Source of the DNA: Micromonospora violae
GTDB lineage: Bacteria > Actinomycetota > Actinomycetes > Mycobacteriales > Micromonosporaceae
Direction: 5' to 3'
NCBI RefSeq assembly: GCF_004217135.1
Contig: NZ_SHKK01000001.1
Coordinates: forward strand, 5,394,001 to 5,458,000
DNA: 64,000 nt
The notes below the pieces were generated by a model, which saw nothing but the letters and a program-made list of their open reading frames with translations, made no database searches and was not told the origin of the DNA. The position numbers were made by a program, and so were the translations under genes. This document shows positions 1-10,956 of this stretch, in pieces. The stretch's first letter is position 1. Each line of letters begins with the position of its first letter.

Positions 1-86
1 GCGGCGACGATGCGCTCGGCCACCCGCTTGATCCGCTCGGCATTGGCGACGGAGGACCCGCCGTACTTCTGCACCACGAGTGCCAC
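1..86 (-). CDS. ask: Aspartate kinase, N-terminal fragment
   Basis: Only the first 28 codons are inside the window; the gene runs off the left edge. Starting at a GTG at 86, the translation reads VALVVQKYGGSSVANAERIK, which is the classic amino-terminal strand and phosphate loop of aspartokinase (KYGGSSV with following A-x-R-I). The enzyme phosphorylates aspartate, the first step to lysine, threonine, methionine and diaminopimelate, so it also feeds peptidoglycan. In actinobacteria ask is usually followed by asd and often lies near leuA, which is 4.3 kb away here. The 259-nt space to the next gene on the plus strand must hold the promoters of both divergent genes; no clear operator was seen in it. 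Confidence 0.93.
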   Translation of the reverse strand, partial: MALVVQKYGGSSVANAERIKRVAERIVA

Positions 87-345
87 GACGGTGCACTCCC
101 TCCCAGCGACCCTGAGCGTGCCGACGCCGCCGGAACCGGGGCCGGCGGCGCGTGTCAGACCCCTTGAGGGTATCCGGCGGGTAACGACGCCGGGTCAGGT
201 GATCCCACCATCCGGCCCGCCCGGGGCCGTGCGGGCCGGTCCCACCAGGTCGGGCGGTACGCGGAAACGGCCCCGTCCGACACGCCGGGACGAGCCTGGT
301 ACGCGTCGCCACCCACCGACCGCCCGCACCCACCAGAATGGGCCG

Positions 346-1134
346 GTGCCCGTCCTCCTCCGCTCGGCCGGCCGCGTGCTCGGGCCGCTCGTCCTCGCCC
401 TGATGCCCCTCCTGGCCGCCTGCACCAGTGAGCAGCCTCCGGCTCCGCCGCCCGCCGATCCGGGGCCGGTCGAGGTGGACGCCGCGCGCGATGAGCTGGC
501 CGCGCTGGCGGCCGCCGCGCAGGACCGGCACCTGGTGGCCCAGTACGTGTACAGCCAGCCGGACCAACCCGATCGCACCATCGTGTTCACCAGCGCGAAC
601 GACGGCAGTTGGCGCGTCGACGTGCCGGGCGGCGCGTTGGGTGGCACCGTCGATGTGTCGATGGCCGCCACGGCCGACGGGCTGTTCCAGTGCGCCCTGC
701 CGTCGGCCGGTCATGCCGAGTCGGCGAGTTGCGTACGCCTGGGTGACCGCGACGACGCGATCCCCCGCCGGTCGGACCCCCGGGTCCAGCACCCGCTCAC
801 CGACTGGCTGGACGTGCTCACCGACCGACGCGCCCCCTTGGCGGTCAGCCCGGCCACCGCGCCCGAGGGCGTCACCGGCACCTGCTACTCGGTGGACTCC
901 ACGTCGGCGTCACTCAACGCCCCGCTGGATGTGGGCATCTACTGCTACGACCGGGACGGCACACCGACCGGCGTCCGGACCGGGGCCGGGACGCTGCGAC
1001 TGGCCGCCGCACCCGGCCCGGCACCGGCCACCGTGCAGTTGGCCGGCCCGGTGGTGGCCGACCGGGAACCGCTGGAGACCGCGGCGCCACCAACCCCTGA
1101 TCCGTCGGACAGCCCGGGCGCGGGAACGTCCTGA
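346..1134 (+). CDS. Putative lipoprotein of unknown function
   Basis: A 262-residue product starting at GTG 346. I chose this start because it places a short positively charged end (R6, R10) before a hydrophobic stretch and a lipobox LLAAC with the lipidated Cys at residue 26; the open frame continues upstream but that part is arginine-rich, out of character and probably not translated. The mature part is soluble, acidic and proline-rich at both ends, with one central domain containing four further cysteines (in FQCAL, ASCVRL, GTCYS and YCYD), suggesting two disulfides outside the membrane. I do not recognise the domain. It stands alone: ask diverges on the left and a nitroreductase-like gene follows 84 nt downstream on the same strand. 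Confidence 0.72.
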   Translation: MPVLLRSAGRVLGPLVLALMPLLAACTSEQPPAPPPADPGPVEVDAARDELAALAAAAQDRHLVAQYVYSQPDQPDRTIVFTSANDGSWRVDVPGGALGGTVDVSMAATADGLFQCALPSAGHAESASCVRLGDRDDAIPRRSDPRVQHPLTDWLDVLTDRRAPLAVSPATAPEGVTGTCYSVDSTSASLNAPLDVGIYCYDRDGTPTGVRTGAGTLRLAAAPGPAPATVQLAGPVVADREPLETAAPPTPDPSDSPGAGTS

Positions 1135-1218
1135 TCTTCGTCCCGTTACGGGTGCTCTTGCCCACATTTCACCACCCCATCCTGAGCGACGAATCACCCA
1201 TACGGGACGATCTGCCTT

Positions 1219-1758
1219 ATGGCCGACCTCACCCCGCTGCTCGCCTACCGCTGGAGTCCGCTGGCTTTCCACCCCACCGCGGAGCTGAGCGCCGCCGACG
1301 CGTCCTCCCTCCTGGAGGCGGCCCGCTGGGCACCCTCCCTGGCCAACCGCCAGCCCTGGCGGTTCACGGTGGGCTACCGCAACGACGACACCTGGAAGCG
1401 CATCCTGGTCAACCTGACCGAGCGCGACCAACGCTGGGCTCACCGGGCCGCCGCGCTGCTGCTCGCCGCGCACGTCGACCCGGACGCCGCGCCGGCCGAC
1501 GGAATCGCCTACGACCTCGGCCAGGCGGTCGCTCACCTCACCGTGCAGGCCACCGCGCTGGGGTTGCATGTCCGGCAGGTGCTGACCGTGGACCGCGGCG
1601 GGCTCACCGCCGACCTGCACCTCCCCATCGACGTGCGCCCGTACGCGGTGCTCGTCGTCGGGCAGCTCGGCGACCCGCTCAGCCTGCCGGCGGACCTCGT
1701 CGCGGAGGAGACCGGCCTGCGCCGCCGCCGACCGTTGGCCGACCTGCTGCTCGGCTGA
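1219..1758 (+). CDS. Nitroreductase-family protein
   Basis: A 179-residue protein beginning MADLTPLLAYRWSPLAFHP. The pattern R-W-S-P-x-x-F followed by LLEAARWAPSLANRQPWRF is the FMN-binding amino-terminal signature of the nitroreductase fold (R-S-x-R-x-F and A-P-S-x-x-N-x-Q-P-W). The middle (GQAVAHLTVQATALGLHVRQV) matches the helix that carries the second flavin contact region. Family members are NAD(P)H-dependent FMN oxidoreductases acting on nitro, quinone or related compounds; the actual substrate cannot be read here. It is at the short end of the family, but the order of motifs is intact. The 3' end is 12 nt from the end of the convergent ArsR-type gene, so the two may interfere transcriptionally. 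Confidence 0.78.
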   Translation: MADLTPLLAYRWSPLAFHPTAELSAADASSLLEAARWAPSLANRQPWRFTVGYRNDDTWKRILVNLTERDQRWAHRAAALLLAAHVDPDAAPADGIAYDLGQAVAHLTVQATALGLHVRQVLTVDRGGLTADLHLPIDVRPYAVLVVGQLGDPLSLPADLVAEETGLRRRRPLADLLLG

Positions 1759-1770
1759 CCGGTCACCGAT

Positions 1771-2757
1771 TTACCCGCCGCGGCTGGCCCGCAGCAGAAC
1801 CCCAGCGGCGTCGGTGTTGCGGTAGAGAACGTGCCGCCCCTGTCGGGACCGGCCGACCAGTCCGGCGGCGTGCAGTGCGGCCAGGTGCTGGGAGACGTTT
1901 CCGGCGGACATGCCGGTGAGCCGGGCCAGGTCGGTGGTGGTGATCGCCGTGTCGAGCAGGTGCAGCAGCGCGGCCCGGCCGGGGCCGATCACCCGCGCCA
2001 GCGGATCGCCCGGCGGCGGCGCGGCCGCCTCCCAAAGCGTGCCGACGGCACGGACCGGATACGCCCCGACCGGCAGCGAATCCTCCAGCAGATTCCAACA
2101 CACCCCCCGGCTGGTGAACACGCTCGGATTCAGCGCCAGCCCGCGACCCCGAAGGTCGAAGTCCCGCTCGAACGGGTCGTCGCTGACCACCCGGTCGCCG
2201 TGCCAGCGCAGGCTCGGGTGGAGCTGCTCGAAGAACCGACCGGCGCCGCTCTCGGCGAGCTGAGCGGCGCGGTACGCCACATCGGCGTCGAGTAGCGCCC
2301 GGATCCGCGGCCAGTCCGGGGCGATCGCCTCGTCGTACCAGACCCGTAGCGCGTCGACGAGCTGCGGCAGCAGCCCGCGGGGGTCGGCGAGCAGCGCCTG
2401 CCCGAACGGACCCAACGGCCGGCGCGGGGTGGTCGCCAGCAGATCCCGGACCACCACGTCCGGCGGTGTGGCCGCGATCTGATCGAGTTGCTCGGCCATC
2501 TCCACGTTCGGCCGGGGCGCCGGGGTGAGGAAGTCGGGCAGCCACGAACTCGGACGGACCAGCTCCGCCAGCGGTCGGACCCGGTCGGCCACCTCGGGAC
2601 GACGCATGGCCACTCGGGCCCGGTCGATCCAGGGCAGGTGCACCGCATAGTAAACCGGGCTCGCCACCGCCCACATGCTCATGACCGTCTCGTTGACCGG
2701 CGACACCGCCAGCCGGACGCCCGCCACGTCGGCCAGACTGAACCGCAACTCGGACAC
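1771..2757 (-). CDS. ArsR-type HTH transcriptional regulator (DUF5937-like)
   Basis: 328 residues, GTG start at 2757 preceded by a strong purine-rich ribosome site (gggggaggg). The last 90 residues form a winged helix: DTAITTTDLARLTGMSAGNV then SQHLAALHAAGLVGRSRQGR and HVLYRNTDAAGVLL, the usual ArsR recognition helix and wing. The first 230 residues are a long domain (FSLADVAGVRLAVSPVNETV and following) typical of the actinobacterial DUF5937 regulators, which lack metal-binding cysteines of classic ArsR proteins, so metal sensing is unlikely. It diverges from an MFS exporter gene across an 80-nt gap that contains a palindrome, which suggests it represses the exporter and itself in response to a small ligand. 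That link is inference from position. Confidence 0.85.
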   Translation of the reverse strand: MSELRFSLADVAGVRLAVSPVNETVMSMWAVASPVYYAVHLPWIDRARVAMRRPEVADRVRPLAELVRPSSWLPDFLTPAPRPNVEMAEQLDQIAATPPDVVVRDLLATTPRRPLGPFGQALLADPRGLLPQLVDALRVWYDEAIAPDWPRIRALLDADVAYRAAQLAESGAGRFFEQLHPSLRWHGDRVVSDDPFERDFDLRGRGLALNPSVFTSRGVCWNLLEDSLPVGAYPVRAVGTLWEAAAPPPGDPLARVIGPGRAALLHLLDTAITTTDLARLTGMSAGNVSQHLAALHAAGLVGRSRQGRHVLYRNTDAAGVLLRASRGG

Positions 2758-2787
2758 ACGCCCTCCCCCGGGAGCAGGATTCGGCCC

Positions 2788-2800
2788 AGCCTAAAAGGCT
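2788..2800. promoter_or_regulatory. Candidate operator palindrome between ArsR-type and MFS genes
   Basis: A perfect 13-nt palindrome, agcct-aaa-aggct, sits in the 80-nt divergent gap between the regulator (start 2757) and the MFS gene (start 2838). It includes the only A-run in this GC-rich gap, so it may overlap the -10 region. Its place fits an autoregulatory ArsR-type operator; binding is not shown by the sequence itself. Confidence 0.35.
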
Positions 2801-2837
2801 CGACCGCTGTCCTGGGTGCCCGGTTCACTTCCCGCCC

Positions 2838-4109
2838 ATGGGAGCCAGAGACACCATCCGTACCGCCGTGGCGAACGTCGTACCGCCGGCCGGGTTGACC
2901 CGCGCGCTGGCCGTGCAGGCCATGGTCTACGCCGTCGGCAGCGGCCTGTTCCACGCCGGCAGCGCCGTCTTCTTCACCCGGGCGCTGGGGCTCAGCGCCG
3001 CCCAGGTCGGGCTGGGCCTGTCCATCGCGGCGGGGGTGTCACTGCTGGGCACGGTGCCGCTGGGCGGGCTCACCGACCGGTACGGGCCGCAGCGCGTCTG
3101 GGCGATCGGGCTGACGCTCAACGCGCTGCTCTTCGCGACGTACCCGTTCGTGGGGGGCTTCGTCGGTTTCCTCGCCGTGGTGGTGGCGCTGGGGGCGGCG
3201 GACACGGCGACCGGCGTGGCCCGCCAGGTCTACTCGATCAACGCGCTCGCCCCGGCCGAACGGGTCACGGCGATGGCCTACCAGCGGTCGTCGTTGAACG
3301 TCGGCTTCGGGTTGGGCGCGGTGATCAGCGGTCTGGTGCTGGCGGTGGACACGATCGGGGCGTACCACGCAATGGTCTGGTTCATCGCGACGGTGAGCCT
3401 GGTGACGGCGCTGTTCGTGCGGCGACTGCCCCGACTGCCGCAGGTGAGCCGGCCGACCGAGCCGATGAATCGGCTCGCGGTGCTGCGAGACCGCCCGTTC
3501 ATGGCGGTGTCCCTGCTGTCCGGGCTGCTCACCGCGCACGGGGTCCTCTACCTGACGGTCCTGCCGCTCTGGATCCTCACCCACACCGACGCCCCGAAGA
3601 CGGTGATCGCCGCCCTGGTGCTGCTCAACACGATCCTGATCGTGCTGCTCCAGGTACGCGTCAGCCGGGGCGCCGACACCGCCGCGGGCGCCGCGCGGGC
3701 CTCCCGCCGCGGTGGCCTGCTGATCGCCCTGTCCTGCCTGGTTCTGCCGATCTCCGGGATCACCCGGGGGGCGCTCACCGTCGTGGTGCTGGTGGCCGCC
3801 GCGACACTGCTGATCCTCGCCGAGTTGATCCAGTCGGCGGGCGCCTGGGGGCTCACCGCCACCCTTCCGCCGGACGACCAGCGCGGCGCGTACGTCGGTG
3901 CGCTGCGGCTCGGCGAGCAGGTGCAGTACCTGATCGCCCCCGCCGGGTTGACCGCGCTCGGGGTGAGCACCGGCGGCTGGGGTTGGTTACCGACGGCAGC
4001 GATCTTCGTGCTGGTCGCAGCGGCGATCGTGCCCGCCGTGGCCTGGGCCGAACGGACGCCGAGGCTGGGTTCCCAGGCCCCGGAGCCGACGATGATGTCG
4101 GTCCCATAG
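2838..4109 (+). CDS. MFS transporter
   Basis: A 423-residue integral membrane protein with about twelve hydrophobic segments. The loop between segments 2 and 3 reads LGGLTDRYGPQRVW, the major facilitator signature G-x-x-x-D-R-x-G-x-R, so it is a proton-coupled carrier of the drug-exporter type. The central cytoplasmic loop is short and basic. The gene diverges from the ArsR-type regulator, its probable repressor. No ribosome site is visible before ATG 2838, so translation may be from a near-leaderless transcript. One codon, at 3987-3989, is TTA, the rarest leucine codon in high-GC actinomycetes; in Streptomyces such codons depend on the bldA tRNA, so expression could be tied to development. 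Substrate unknown. Confidence 0.88.
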   Translation: MGARDTIRTAVANVVPPAGLTRALAVQAMVYAVGSGLFHAGSAVFFTRALGLSAAQVGLGLSIAAGVSLLGTVPLGGLTDRYGPQRVWAIGLTLNALLFATYPFVGGFVGFLAVVVALGAADTATGVARQVYSINALAPAERVTAMAYQRSSLNVGFGLGAVISGLVLAVDTIGAYHAMVWFIATVSLVTALFVRRLPRLPQVSRPTEPMNRLAVLRDRPFMAVSLLSGLLTAHGVLYLTVLPLWILTHTDAPKTVIAALVLLNTILIVLLQVRVSRGADTAAGAARASRRGGLLIALSCLVLPISGITRGALTVVVLVAAATLLILAELIQSAGAWGLTATLPPDDQRGAYVGALRLGEQVQYLIAPAGLTALGVSTGGWGWLPTAAIFVLVAAAIVPAVAWAERTPRLGSQAPEPTMMSVP

Positions 4110-6098
<1,989 letters not shown>

Positions 6099-6115
6099 TC
6101 CCAGGCGTCGCGTCT

Positions 6116-6137
6116 CCGAGGTGGTTCGCTACCTCGG
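6116..6137. terminator. Hairpin between convergent leuA and DHA2 transporter
   Basis: ccgaggt (6116-6122) pairs with acctcgg (6131-6137) around an 8-nt loop. It lies between leuA (ends 6098) and the convergent exporter (ends 6129, so the left part of the hairpin is just beyond its stop). No T-run; a weak bidirectional terminator is likely. Confidence 0.45.
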
Positions 6138-7622
6138 GGGCGTGGCGGCGGGCAGCGAGTGGCAGGGCTGAGACGGCGGGGCTTCCCGGGGCGGTCGGTG
6201 GACCAGCACGAGGGCCAGCAGCGCGCCGACCACGAGCAACCCGGCGCACCACTCCATCGCGCCTCGGAACGCGTCAGTCAGCTCGGTCTTCTGCGCGTAC
6301 CCGCCGCCGGACAGCCCGACCAGCAGCGGCAGCGCGGCCACCGCGAGCAGGCCGCCGGCCCGCGAGGCGGCGTTGTTGAAGCCGCTGGCCACCCCGGAGA
6401 ACCGGTCCTGGACGGCGGCCAGCACCGACGCGGTCAGCGGTGCCACCACCAGGGTCAGCCCGATGCCGAAGAGCAGCACCCCGGGCAGCACGTCCCGCCA
6501 GTACGACGCGCCCGGTCCGACGCCGCGCAGCAGCAGCAGACCGACGGCGGCGACCACCGGTCCGATGGTGAGCGGCAGCCGTGGGCCGATCCGTGCCGAC
6601 AGCGCGCCGGCCCGAGCCGATCCGACCAACAGCAGCAGGGTCATCGGCAGCAACGCGATGCCGGTGCGGAAGGCCGACCACTCGACCACGTTCTGCAGGT
6701 AGACGGCGAAGAAGAAGGTGAAACCGCCGAGCGCCGCGTAGACGACCACGGTGAACAGGTTCAGCACCGAGAAGAGGCGGCTGCTGAACAGCCCGGTGGG
6801 CAGCATCGCGGTGTCGCCGCGCCGCCGCTCCAGCAGCACGAAGGCCACCGCGGAGAGCACCCCGATCGCTGCCGCGATCAGCACCTCGGCGGAGTCGAAC
6901 CCGCGTGCCGGCGCGTCGATCAGCGCGTAGGTGACACCGGCGAGCGCGAGCGCCCCGAGCAGGGCCCCGGCGACGTCGAACCGGCGTCGGGCCCGACCCC
7001 GTCCCCGGGTCCGGGAGGCGCTCTCGTCCCGACTCTCCGGCACCCAGCGACCGGCGGCCAGCACCACCAGCACGGCGATCGGCAGGTTGAGGAAGAAGAT
7101 CCAGCGCCAGGAGAGCGCGTCGATCAGCCAACCCCCGATGAACGGACCCAGCGCGGTGGACACTCCGGACAGCCCGGCCCAGGCGCCGATCGCGCGGCCC
7201 CGGTCGTCCGGGTGGAAGCTGGCCTGAAGCACCGAGAGCGAGCCGGGTGTGAGCAGCGCACCGCCGGCACCCTGGAGGAACCGGGCCCCGATCAGCCAAC
7301 CGGTGCCCTGGGCCAGCCCGCACAGCACGGAGGCGGCGGTGAACCAGACCACGCCGATGAGGAAGATGCGTCGCCGACCGAAGCGGTCCCCGAGGGCACC
7401 GCCGAGCAGCACGAACGCCGCCAGCATCAGCAGGTAGCCGTTGATGGTCCACTGGAGATCGGCCACGTTCGCGCCGAGGTCCTGCCCGAGCTTCGGCAGC
7501 GCCACGTTGACGACAGTGCTGTCGAGGAAGACCATGCCAGAGGCGAGTACGGCGGCGAGCAGCGTGCCCCGGCCGGCGGTGGTGCCCATTCGGAGGGCGG
7601 ACGCCGGTACGGGTGCGGTCAT
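6129..7622 (-). CDS. DHA2-family multidrug MFS exporter (14 membrane segments)
   Basis: 497 residues from ATG 7622. An in-frame extension upstream is possible, but the part before MTAPVPASALRM is arginine-rich and atypical. The first helix contains GMVFLDSTVVNVALPKLGQD, the hallmark motif of the EmrB/QacA group (motif D1, L-D-x-T-V-V-N-V-A-L-P), followed by GALGDRFGRRR (MFS motif A) and LSGVSTALGPFIGGWLID (antiporter motif C). Fourteen hydrophobic segments are countable. Such proteins expel lipophilic drugs in exchange for protons. There is no TetR or MarR regulator next to it, and the gene is flanked by convergent leuA and divergent lipoprotein nuclease, so it is a single-gene unit with unknown substrate. 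Confidence 0.9.
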   Translation of the reverse strand: MTAPVPASALRMGTTAGRGTLLAAVLASGMVFLDSTVVNVALPKLGQDLGANVADLQWTINGYLLMLAAFVLLGGALGDRFGRRRIFLIGVVWFTAASVLCGLAQGTGWLIGARFLQGAGGALLTPGSLSVLQASFHPDDRGRAIGAWAGLSGVSTALGPFIGGWLIDALSWRWIFFLNLPIAVLVVLAAGRWVPESRDESASRTRGRGRARRRFDVAGALLGALALAGVTYALIDAPARGFDSAEVLIAAAIGVLSAVAFVLLERRRGDTAMLPTGLFSSRLFSVLNLFTVVVYAALGGFTFFFAVYLQNVVEWSAFRTGIALLPMTLLLLVGSARAGALSARIGPRLPLTIGPVVAAVGLLLLRGVGPGASYWRDVLPGVLLFGIGLTLVVAPLTASVLAAVQDRFSGVASGFNNAASRAGGLLAVAALPLLVGLSGGGYAQKTELTDAFRGAMEWCAGLLVVGALLALVLVHRPPREAPPSQPCHSLPAATPPR

Positions 7623-7729
7623 CCCACCAATCTGCCTTGCGTGATGTGGGAGACGCCACGAAACGCCAAAACCGTTCCCGGGTACTGTGCGCAATCGCCG
7701 GGAGCCCCCAAGCTGGAGAGGTGTCGTCT

Positions 7730-8371
7730 GTGCGTACCAGATCAGGACCGCGAGCGGCGGTGGCCGTGCTCGCGGCGGCGCTGGCGCTCGGCGTGGCCGG
7801 TTGTGTCCCGCCGGATGAGCCGACCGCGTCGCCGCCGACGAGCGACGGCGGCAACGCCGTGGAGCAGCTGAGCCAGCTCACCGTCGCCACGGCCGGCTCG
7901 ATGAAGGGCTACAGCCGAGATCGTTTCCCACACTGGCGGAACACCGGCAAGAACTGCGATATCCGGGACACCATCCTCCAGCGCGACGGCGAGGACGTGA
8001 AGCTCTCCGGCTGCAACGTGGTCGGTGGGCGCTGGGAGAGCGTGTACGACGGTCGCAGCTTCTCGGATCCCTCCGACGTGGACATCGACCACATGGTGCC
8101 GTTGGCCAACGCGTGGCGCTCGGGTGCCGACGAGTGGGACAACACGAAGCGCGGCGATTTCGCCAACGACACCACCCGTCCGCAGCTGTTCGCGGTTTCC
8201 GCCTCCTCCAACCGGGCAAAGGGTGACCAGGACCCGTCCCAGTGGAAGCCGGCAAATCGATCGTACTGGTGCAAATACGCCCAGGACTGGGTGGCGGTCA
8301 AGCACTACTGGCGGCTCACGGTGACCAGCGCCGAGAAGGCCGCCCTGACCGACATGTTGGAGGGCTGTTGA
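7730..8371 (+). CDS. Lipoprotein HNH-type nuclease (DUF1524-like)
   Basis: 213 residues from GTG 7730, placed nine nt after ggagag. A hydrophobic signal ends in lipobox GVAGC (Cys25), so the protein is exported and anchored. The catalytic part contains DVDIDHMVPLANAW (D120, H121), then NRAKGDQDPSQWKP and YWCKYAQDWVAVKHYW; D-H plus a later N-R-x-K-G/D-Q is the beta-beta-alpha metal finger of the DUF1524/GmrSD C-terminal HNH family seen in many secreted actinobacterial nucleases. Four cysteines in the mature part (C76, C95, C181, C213) may form disulfides. Likely role is extracellular DNA breakdown for nutrients or competition; the substrate has not been shown. The next gene starts 14 nt downstream. 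Confidence 0.85.
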   Translation: MRTRSGPRAAVAVLAAALALGVAGCVPPDEPTASPPTSDGGNAVEQLSQLTVATAGSMKGYSRDRFPHWRNTGKNCDIRDTILQRDGEDVKLSGCNVVGGRWESVYDGRSFSDPSDVDIDHMVPLANAWRSGADEWDNTKRGDFANDTTRPQLFAVSASSNRAKGDQDPSQWKPANRSYWCKYAQDWVAVKHYWRLTVTSAEKAALTDMLEGC

Positions 8372-8385
8372 ATGGGGAGCGACTC

Positions 8386-8757
8386 GTGACCGCCGCCGCC
8401 GGGGAGAGCGGCCCGTCCGCCGCCGGCATGACCGCGGACGGCACCGCCGAGACCCCCGCCGCCGTGCCGGGCGCCGGCATGGTCGCGGACTCGGGCGGCG
8501 CGGCCGGCCCGCAGAGCCGCACCACCGACATCGTGCCCGGCCCCGGCGGCGTGATGACCGACGAGGTCGGCGTCGTCACCGGTGACCTGACGCTGCGCAC
8601 CGAGTACGCGGACGGCAAGGTCACCGTGCGGGTGCAGTACAAGGACGCGGACGAGTGGTACGCGGTGACCGGCACCTCGGTCACCCTGGCCGATCCGGCC
8701 GGGCTGGACGCGGTGCACGGCGTCGCGGTCGGTCTGCTGAACCGTCCCGAGGGCTGA
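8386..8757 (+). CDS. Hypothetical protein, downstream partner of the nuclease gene
   Basis: 123 residues from GTG 8386, preceded by ggggag (8374-8379). The first 55 residues are Ala/Gly/Pro-rich and probably unstructured. The last 65 (TTDIVPGPGG to the end) look folded: a beta-rich stretch, LRTEYADGKVTVRVQYKDAD, then EWYAVTGTSVTLADPAGLDA. The gene starts only 14 nt after the nuclease stop, so the two are likely co-transcribed. No signal peptide is visible, so it could be a cytoplasmic protein acting on the nuclease before export, but this is a guess. I do not recognise a family. Confidence 0.65.
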   Translation: MTAAAGESGPSAAGMTADGTAETPAAVPGAGMVADSGGAAGPQSRTTDIVPGPGGVMTDEVGVVTGDLTLRTEYADGKVTVRVQYKDADEWYAVTGTSVTLADPAGLDAVHGVAVGLLNRPEG

Positions 8758-8777
8758 CGCCGGCACCGCGTCCAGTC

Positions 8778-9881
8778 TCAGACGTACGAGCCGGGCTCGG
8801 TGGGCGCGGAGACCACGCCCGGTGCGTCCCCTTCGCCTTCCGGGCGGACGATCTGCGCGGCGACCCCGTGCGGGCGCAGTTCGCCGCTGGCGATCTGCTC
8901 GGCGAAGTGGCAGGCCACCCGGGTGGTGCCGATCTCCCGCAGCACCGGCCGTTCGTCGGCGCAGCGGGTGGGCTGCGCCCACGGGCAGCGCGTGTGGAAG
9001 CGGCAGCCGGACGGCGGGTTGGCCGGCGACGGCAGGTCACCAGCGAGCAGGATCCGCTCCCGGCGGTCCTCCACATCCGGGTCCGGCACCGGCACCGCCG
9101 ACATCAGCGCCCGCGTGTACGGGTGCAGCGGCTCGGTGTAGAGCCGGTCGCTCGGCGCCTCCTCGACCAGCGCCCCCAGGTACATGACGCCGACCGTGTC
9201 GGAGATGTGCCGGACCACCGCGAGGTCGTGCGCGATCACCAGGTAGGTCAGCCCCAGGCTGTCCTGGAGTTCGTCCAGCAGGTTGACCACCTGGGCCTGG
9301 ATCGAGACGTCGAGGGCCGAGACCGGCTCGTCGGCGACGATCAGCTCCGGCCCGAGCACCAGCGCGCGGGCGATGCCGATGCGCTGCCGCTGCCCACCGG
9401 AGAACTCGTGCGGGTACCGGGACAGCGCCCAGCGCGGCAGCCCGACCGCGTCCAGGGTCTCACCGATGATCCGTCGACGGTCGGTGCGGTCGGTGCCGAT
9501 CCCGTGGGTCTGGAGGCCCTCGGTCAGGATCGACTCGACGTTCTGCCGGGGGTCGAGGCTGGACATCGGATCCTGGAAGATCATCTGCATCCGGCGACGC
9601 ATGCTGCGCAGCTTGCCGGCCGGCAGCGTCGTCAGCTCGACGCCGTCGAAGTTGACCTCGCCAGCGGTCGGCGGGGTGAGCTGGAGCAGCGCCCGGCCCA
9701 ACGTGGACTTGCCGCAGCCGGACTCACCCACCAGGCCGTACGTCTTGCCCCGCGCGATCTTCAGGTCGACCCCGTCGACGGCCTTCACCTGGCCGACCAC
9801 CCGATCGAAGAGCACCCCCCGCTTGATCGGGAAGTGCACCTTCAGGTCACGCACCTCGACGAGGATGTCGTTCTCACTCAC
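8778..9881 (-). CDS. Oligopeptide ABC transporter, ATP-binding protein (DppF/OppF-like)
   Basis: 367 residues from GTG 9881; this start follows gaggaggaaa and makes a 4-nt GTGA overlap with the stop of the upstream ATPase gene. Walker A GESGCGKS at 52-59, the ABC signature in [16 protein letters not shown], Walker [14 protein letters not shown] and an H-loop are intact. After the ATPase core comes the oligopeptide-family C-terminal zone with cysteines ([16 protein letters not shown]), which in this family can bind an iron-sulfur cluster. It forms a heterodimer with the upstream ATPase to power peptide uptake. It is the last gene of the five-gene operon. Confidence 0.93.
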   Translation of the reverse strand: MSENDILVEVRDLKVHFPIKRGVLFDRVVGQVKAVDGVDLKIARGKTYGLVGESGCGKSTLGRALLQLTPPTAGEVNFDGVELTTLPAGKLRSMRRRMQMIFQDPMSSLDPRQNVESILTEGLQTHGIGTDRTDRRRIIGETLDAVGLPRWALSRYPHEFSGGQRQRIGIARALVLGPELIVADEPVSALDVSIQAQVVNLLDELQDSLGLTYLVIAHDLAVVRHISDTVGVMYLGALVEEAPSDRLYTEPLHPYTRALMSAVPVPDPDVEDRRERILLAGDLPSPANPPSGCRFHTRCPWAQPTRCADERPVLREIGTTRVACHFAEQIASGELRPHGVAAQIVRPEGEGDAPGVVSAPTEPGSYV

Positions 9882-10891
9882 GCTGTTTCCTCCTCGCGCG
9901 GGGCGGGCACCAGGCCGGGCACCGGCTCCGGGTTGACGCACCGGTAGCTCCGTCCGTCGTGCGCGTGCACCAGCTCCGGCGGCTCACCCACACACTCGTC
10001 CGTACGTCGGGCGCACCGCGGCGCGAAGGCGCAACCGTCCGGCCAGGGCAATAGGTCGCGGACCGAACCGGGAATCGGGTTGAGCTTCTCGCCCCGCCCG
10101 GCGTCCAGGCGCGGCACCGAACCGAGCAGACCCACGGTGTACGGGTGACGCGGCTGCCGGAACAGCGGACGACGGCGGGCCGTCTCCACCACCCGGCCGC
10201 CGTAGAGCACGTTGACGGTGTCGCACATGCCGGCCACCACACCCAGATCGTGCGTGATCATCAGCAGCGCGGTGCCGGAGTCCCGGACCAGCTCCTTGAG
10301 CAGTTCCAGGATCTGGGCCTGGATGGTGACGTCCAGCGCGGTGGTCGGCTCGTCGGCGATCAGCAGCCGAGGCTGGCAGGCCACCGCCATCGCGATCAGC
10401 GCCCGCTGACGCATCCCACCGGAGAGCTGGTGCGGGTACTCCTTCAGCCGCCGCTTCGGGTCGGGGATGCCGACCCGGTCCAGCAGCGCCGCCGCCTCCT
10501 TCGCCGCGGCCTCACCCTTCATCCCCCGGTGCCGGGTGAGCACCTCGGTCACCTGCAACCCGATCGGGATCACCGGGTTCAGCGAGGACAACGGGTCCTG
10601 GAAGATCATCGCGATGTCCCGGCCCCGGATGTCCCGCCGCGACCGGTCGTCGAGCTGAAGCAGGTCGGTGCCGTCGAAGACGGCCTTACCGCCGACCCGC
10701 AGGCCAGGCTGCTTGGGCAACAGACCCATGATCGCGAGCGAGGTGACGCTCTTGCCGCAGCCGGACTCGCCGACCAGGCCGACCACCTCACCCGCGTCCA
10801 CCGAGAAGGACACCCCGTCGACCGCGTGCACGGCCCGCTGGCCGCGCCGCGCGAACGTGACGGAGAGATCTTCAACTTCGAGCAGTGCCAT
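9878..10891 (-). CDS. Oligopeptide ABC transporter, ATP-binding protein (DppD/OppD-like)
   Basis: 337 residues. Walker A GESGCGKS is at 41-48, the signature is [16 protein letters not shown], Walker [13 protein letters not shown]. The C-terminal extension again carries cysteines ([15 protein letters not shown]), typical of OppD/DppD. It starts 65 nt after the DppC-type gene; that spacer contains no obvious terminator. With its downstream partner it energises the two permeases of this operon. Confidence 0.93.
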   Translation of the reverse strand: MALLEVEDLSVTFARRGQRAVHAVDGVSFSVDAGEVVGLVGESGCGKSVTSLAIMGLLPKQPGLRVGGKAVFDGTDLLQLDDRSRRDIRGRDIAMIFQDPLSSLNPVIPIGLQVTEVLTRHRGMKGEAAAKEAAALLDRVGIPDPKRRLKEYPHQLSGGMRQRALIAMAVACQPRLLIADEPTTALDVTIQAQILELLKELVRDSGTALLMITHDLGVVAGMCDTVNVLYGGRVVETARRRPLFRQPRHPYTVGLLGSVPRLDAGRGEKLNPIPGSVRDLLPWPDGCAFAPRCARRTDECVGEPPELVHAHDGRSYRCVNPEPVPGLVPAPREEETA

Positions 10892-10956
10892 TACCGACCT
10901 TCCGTTCGCGACTGCGGGGCTCGCAAGCTCACTCCTCGCGCTTCACGCATCGGGGC

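Noticed and set aside
914..1620. Minus-strand frames around 910-1620
   Set aside because: Shadows of the lipoprotein and nitroreductase genes, Arg/Gly-rich.
10892..10956. Possible small gene or regulatory site in the importer spacer
   Set aside because: 65 nt with a common actinobacterial linker-like sequence (gcgaggagtgagcttg-like on the minus strand); no ORF and no clear stem.
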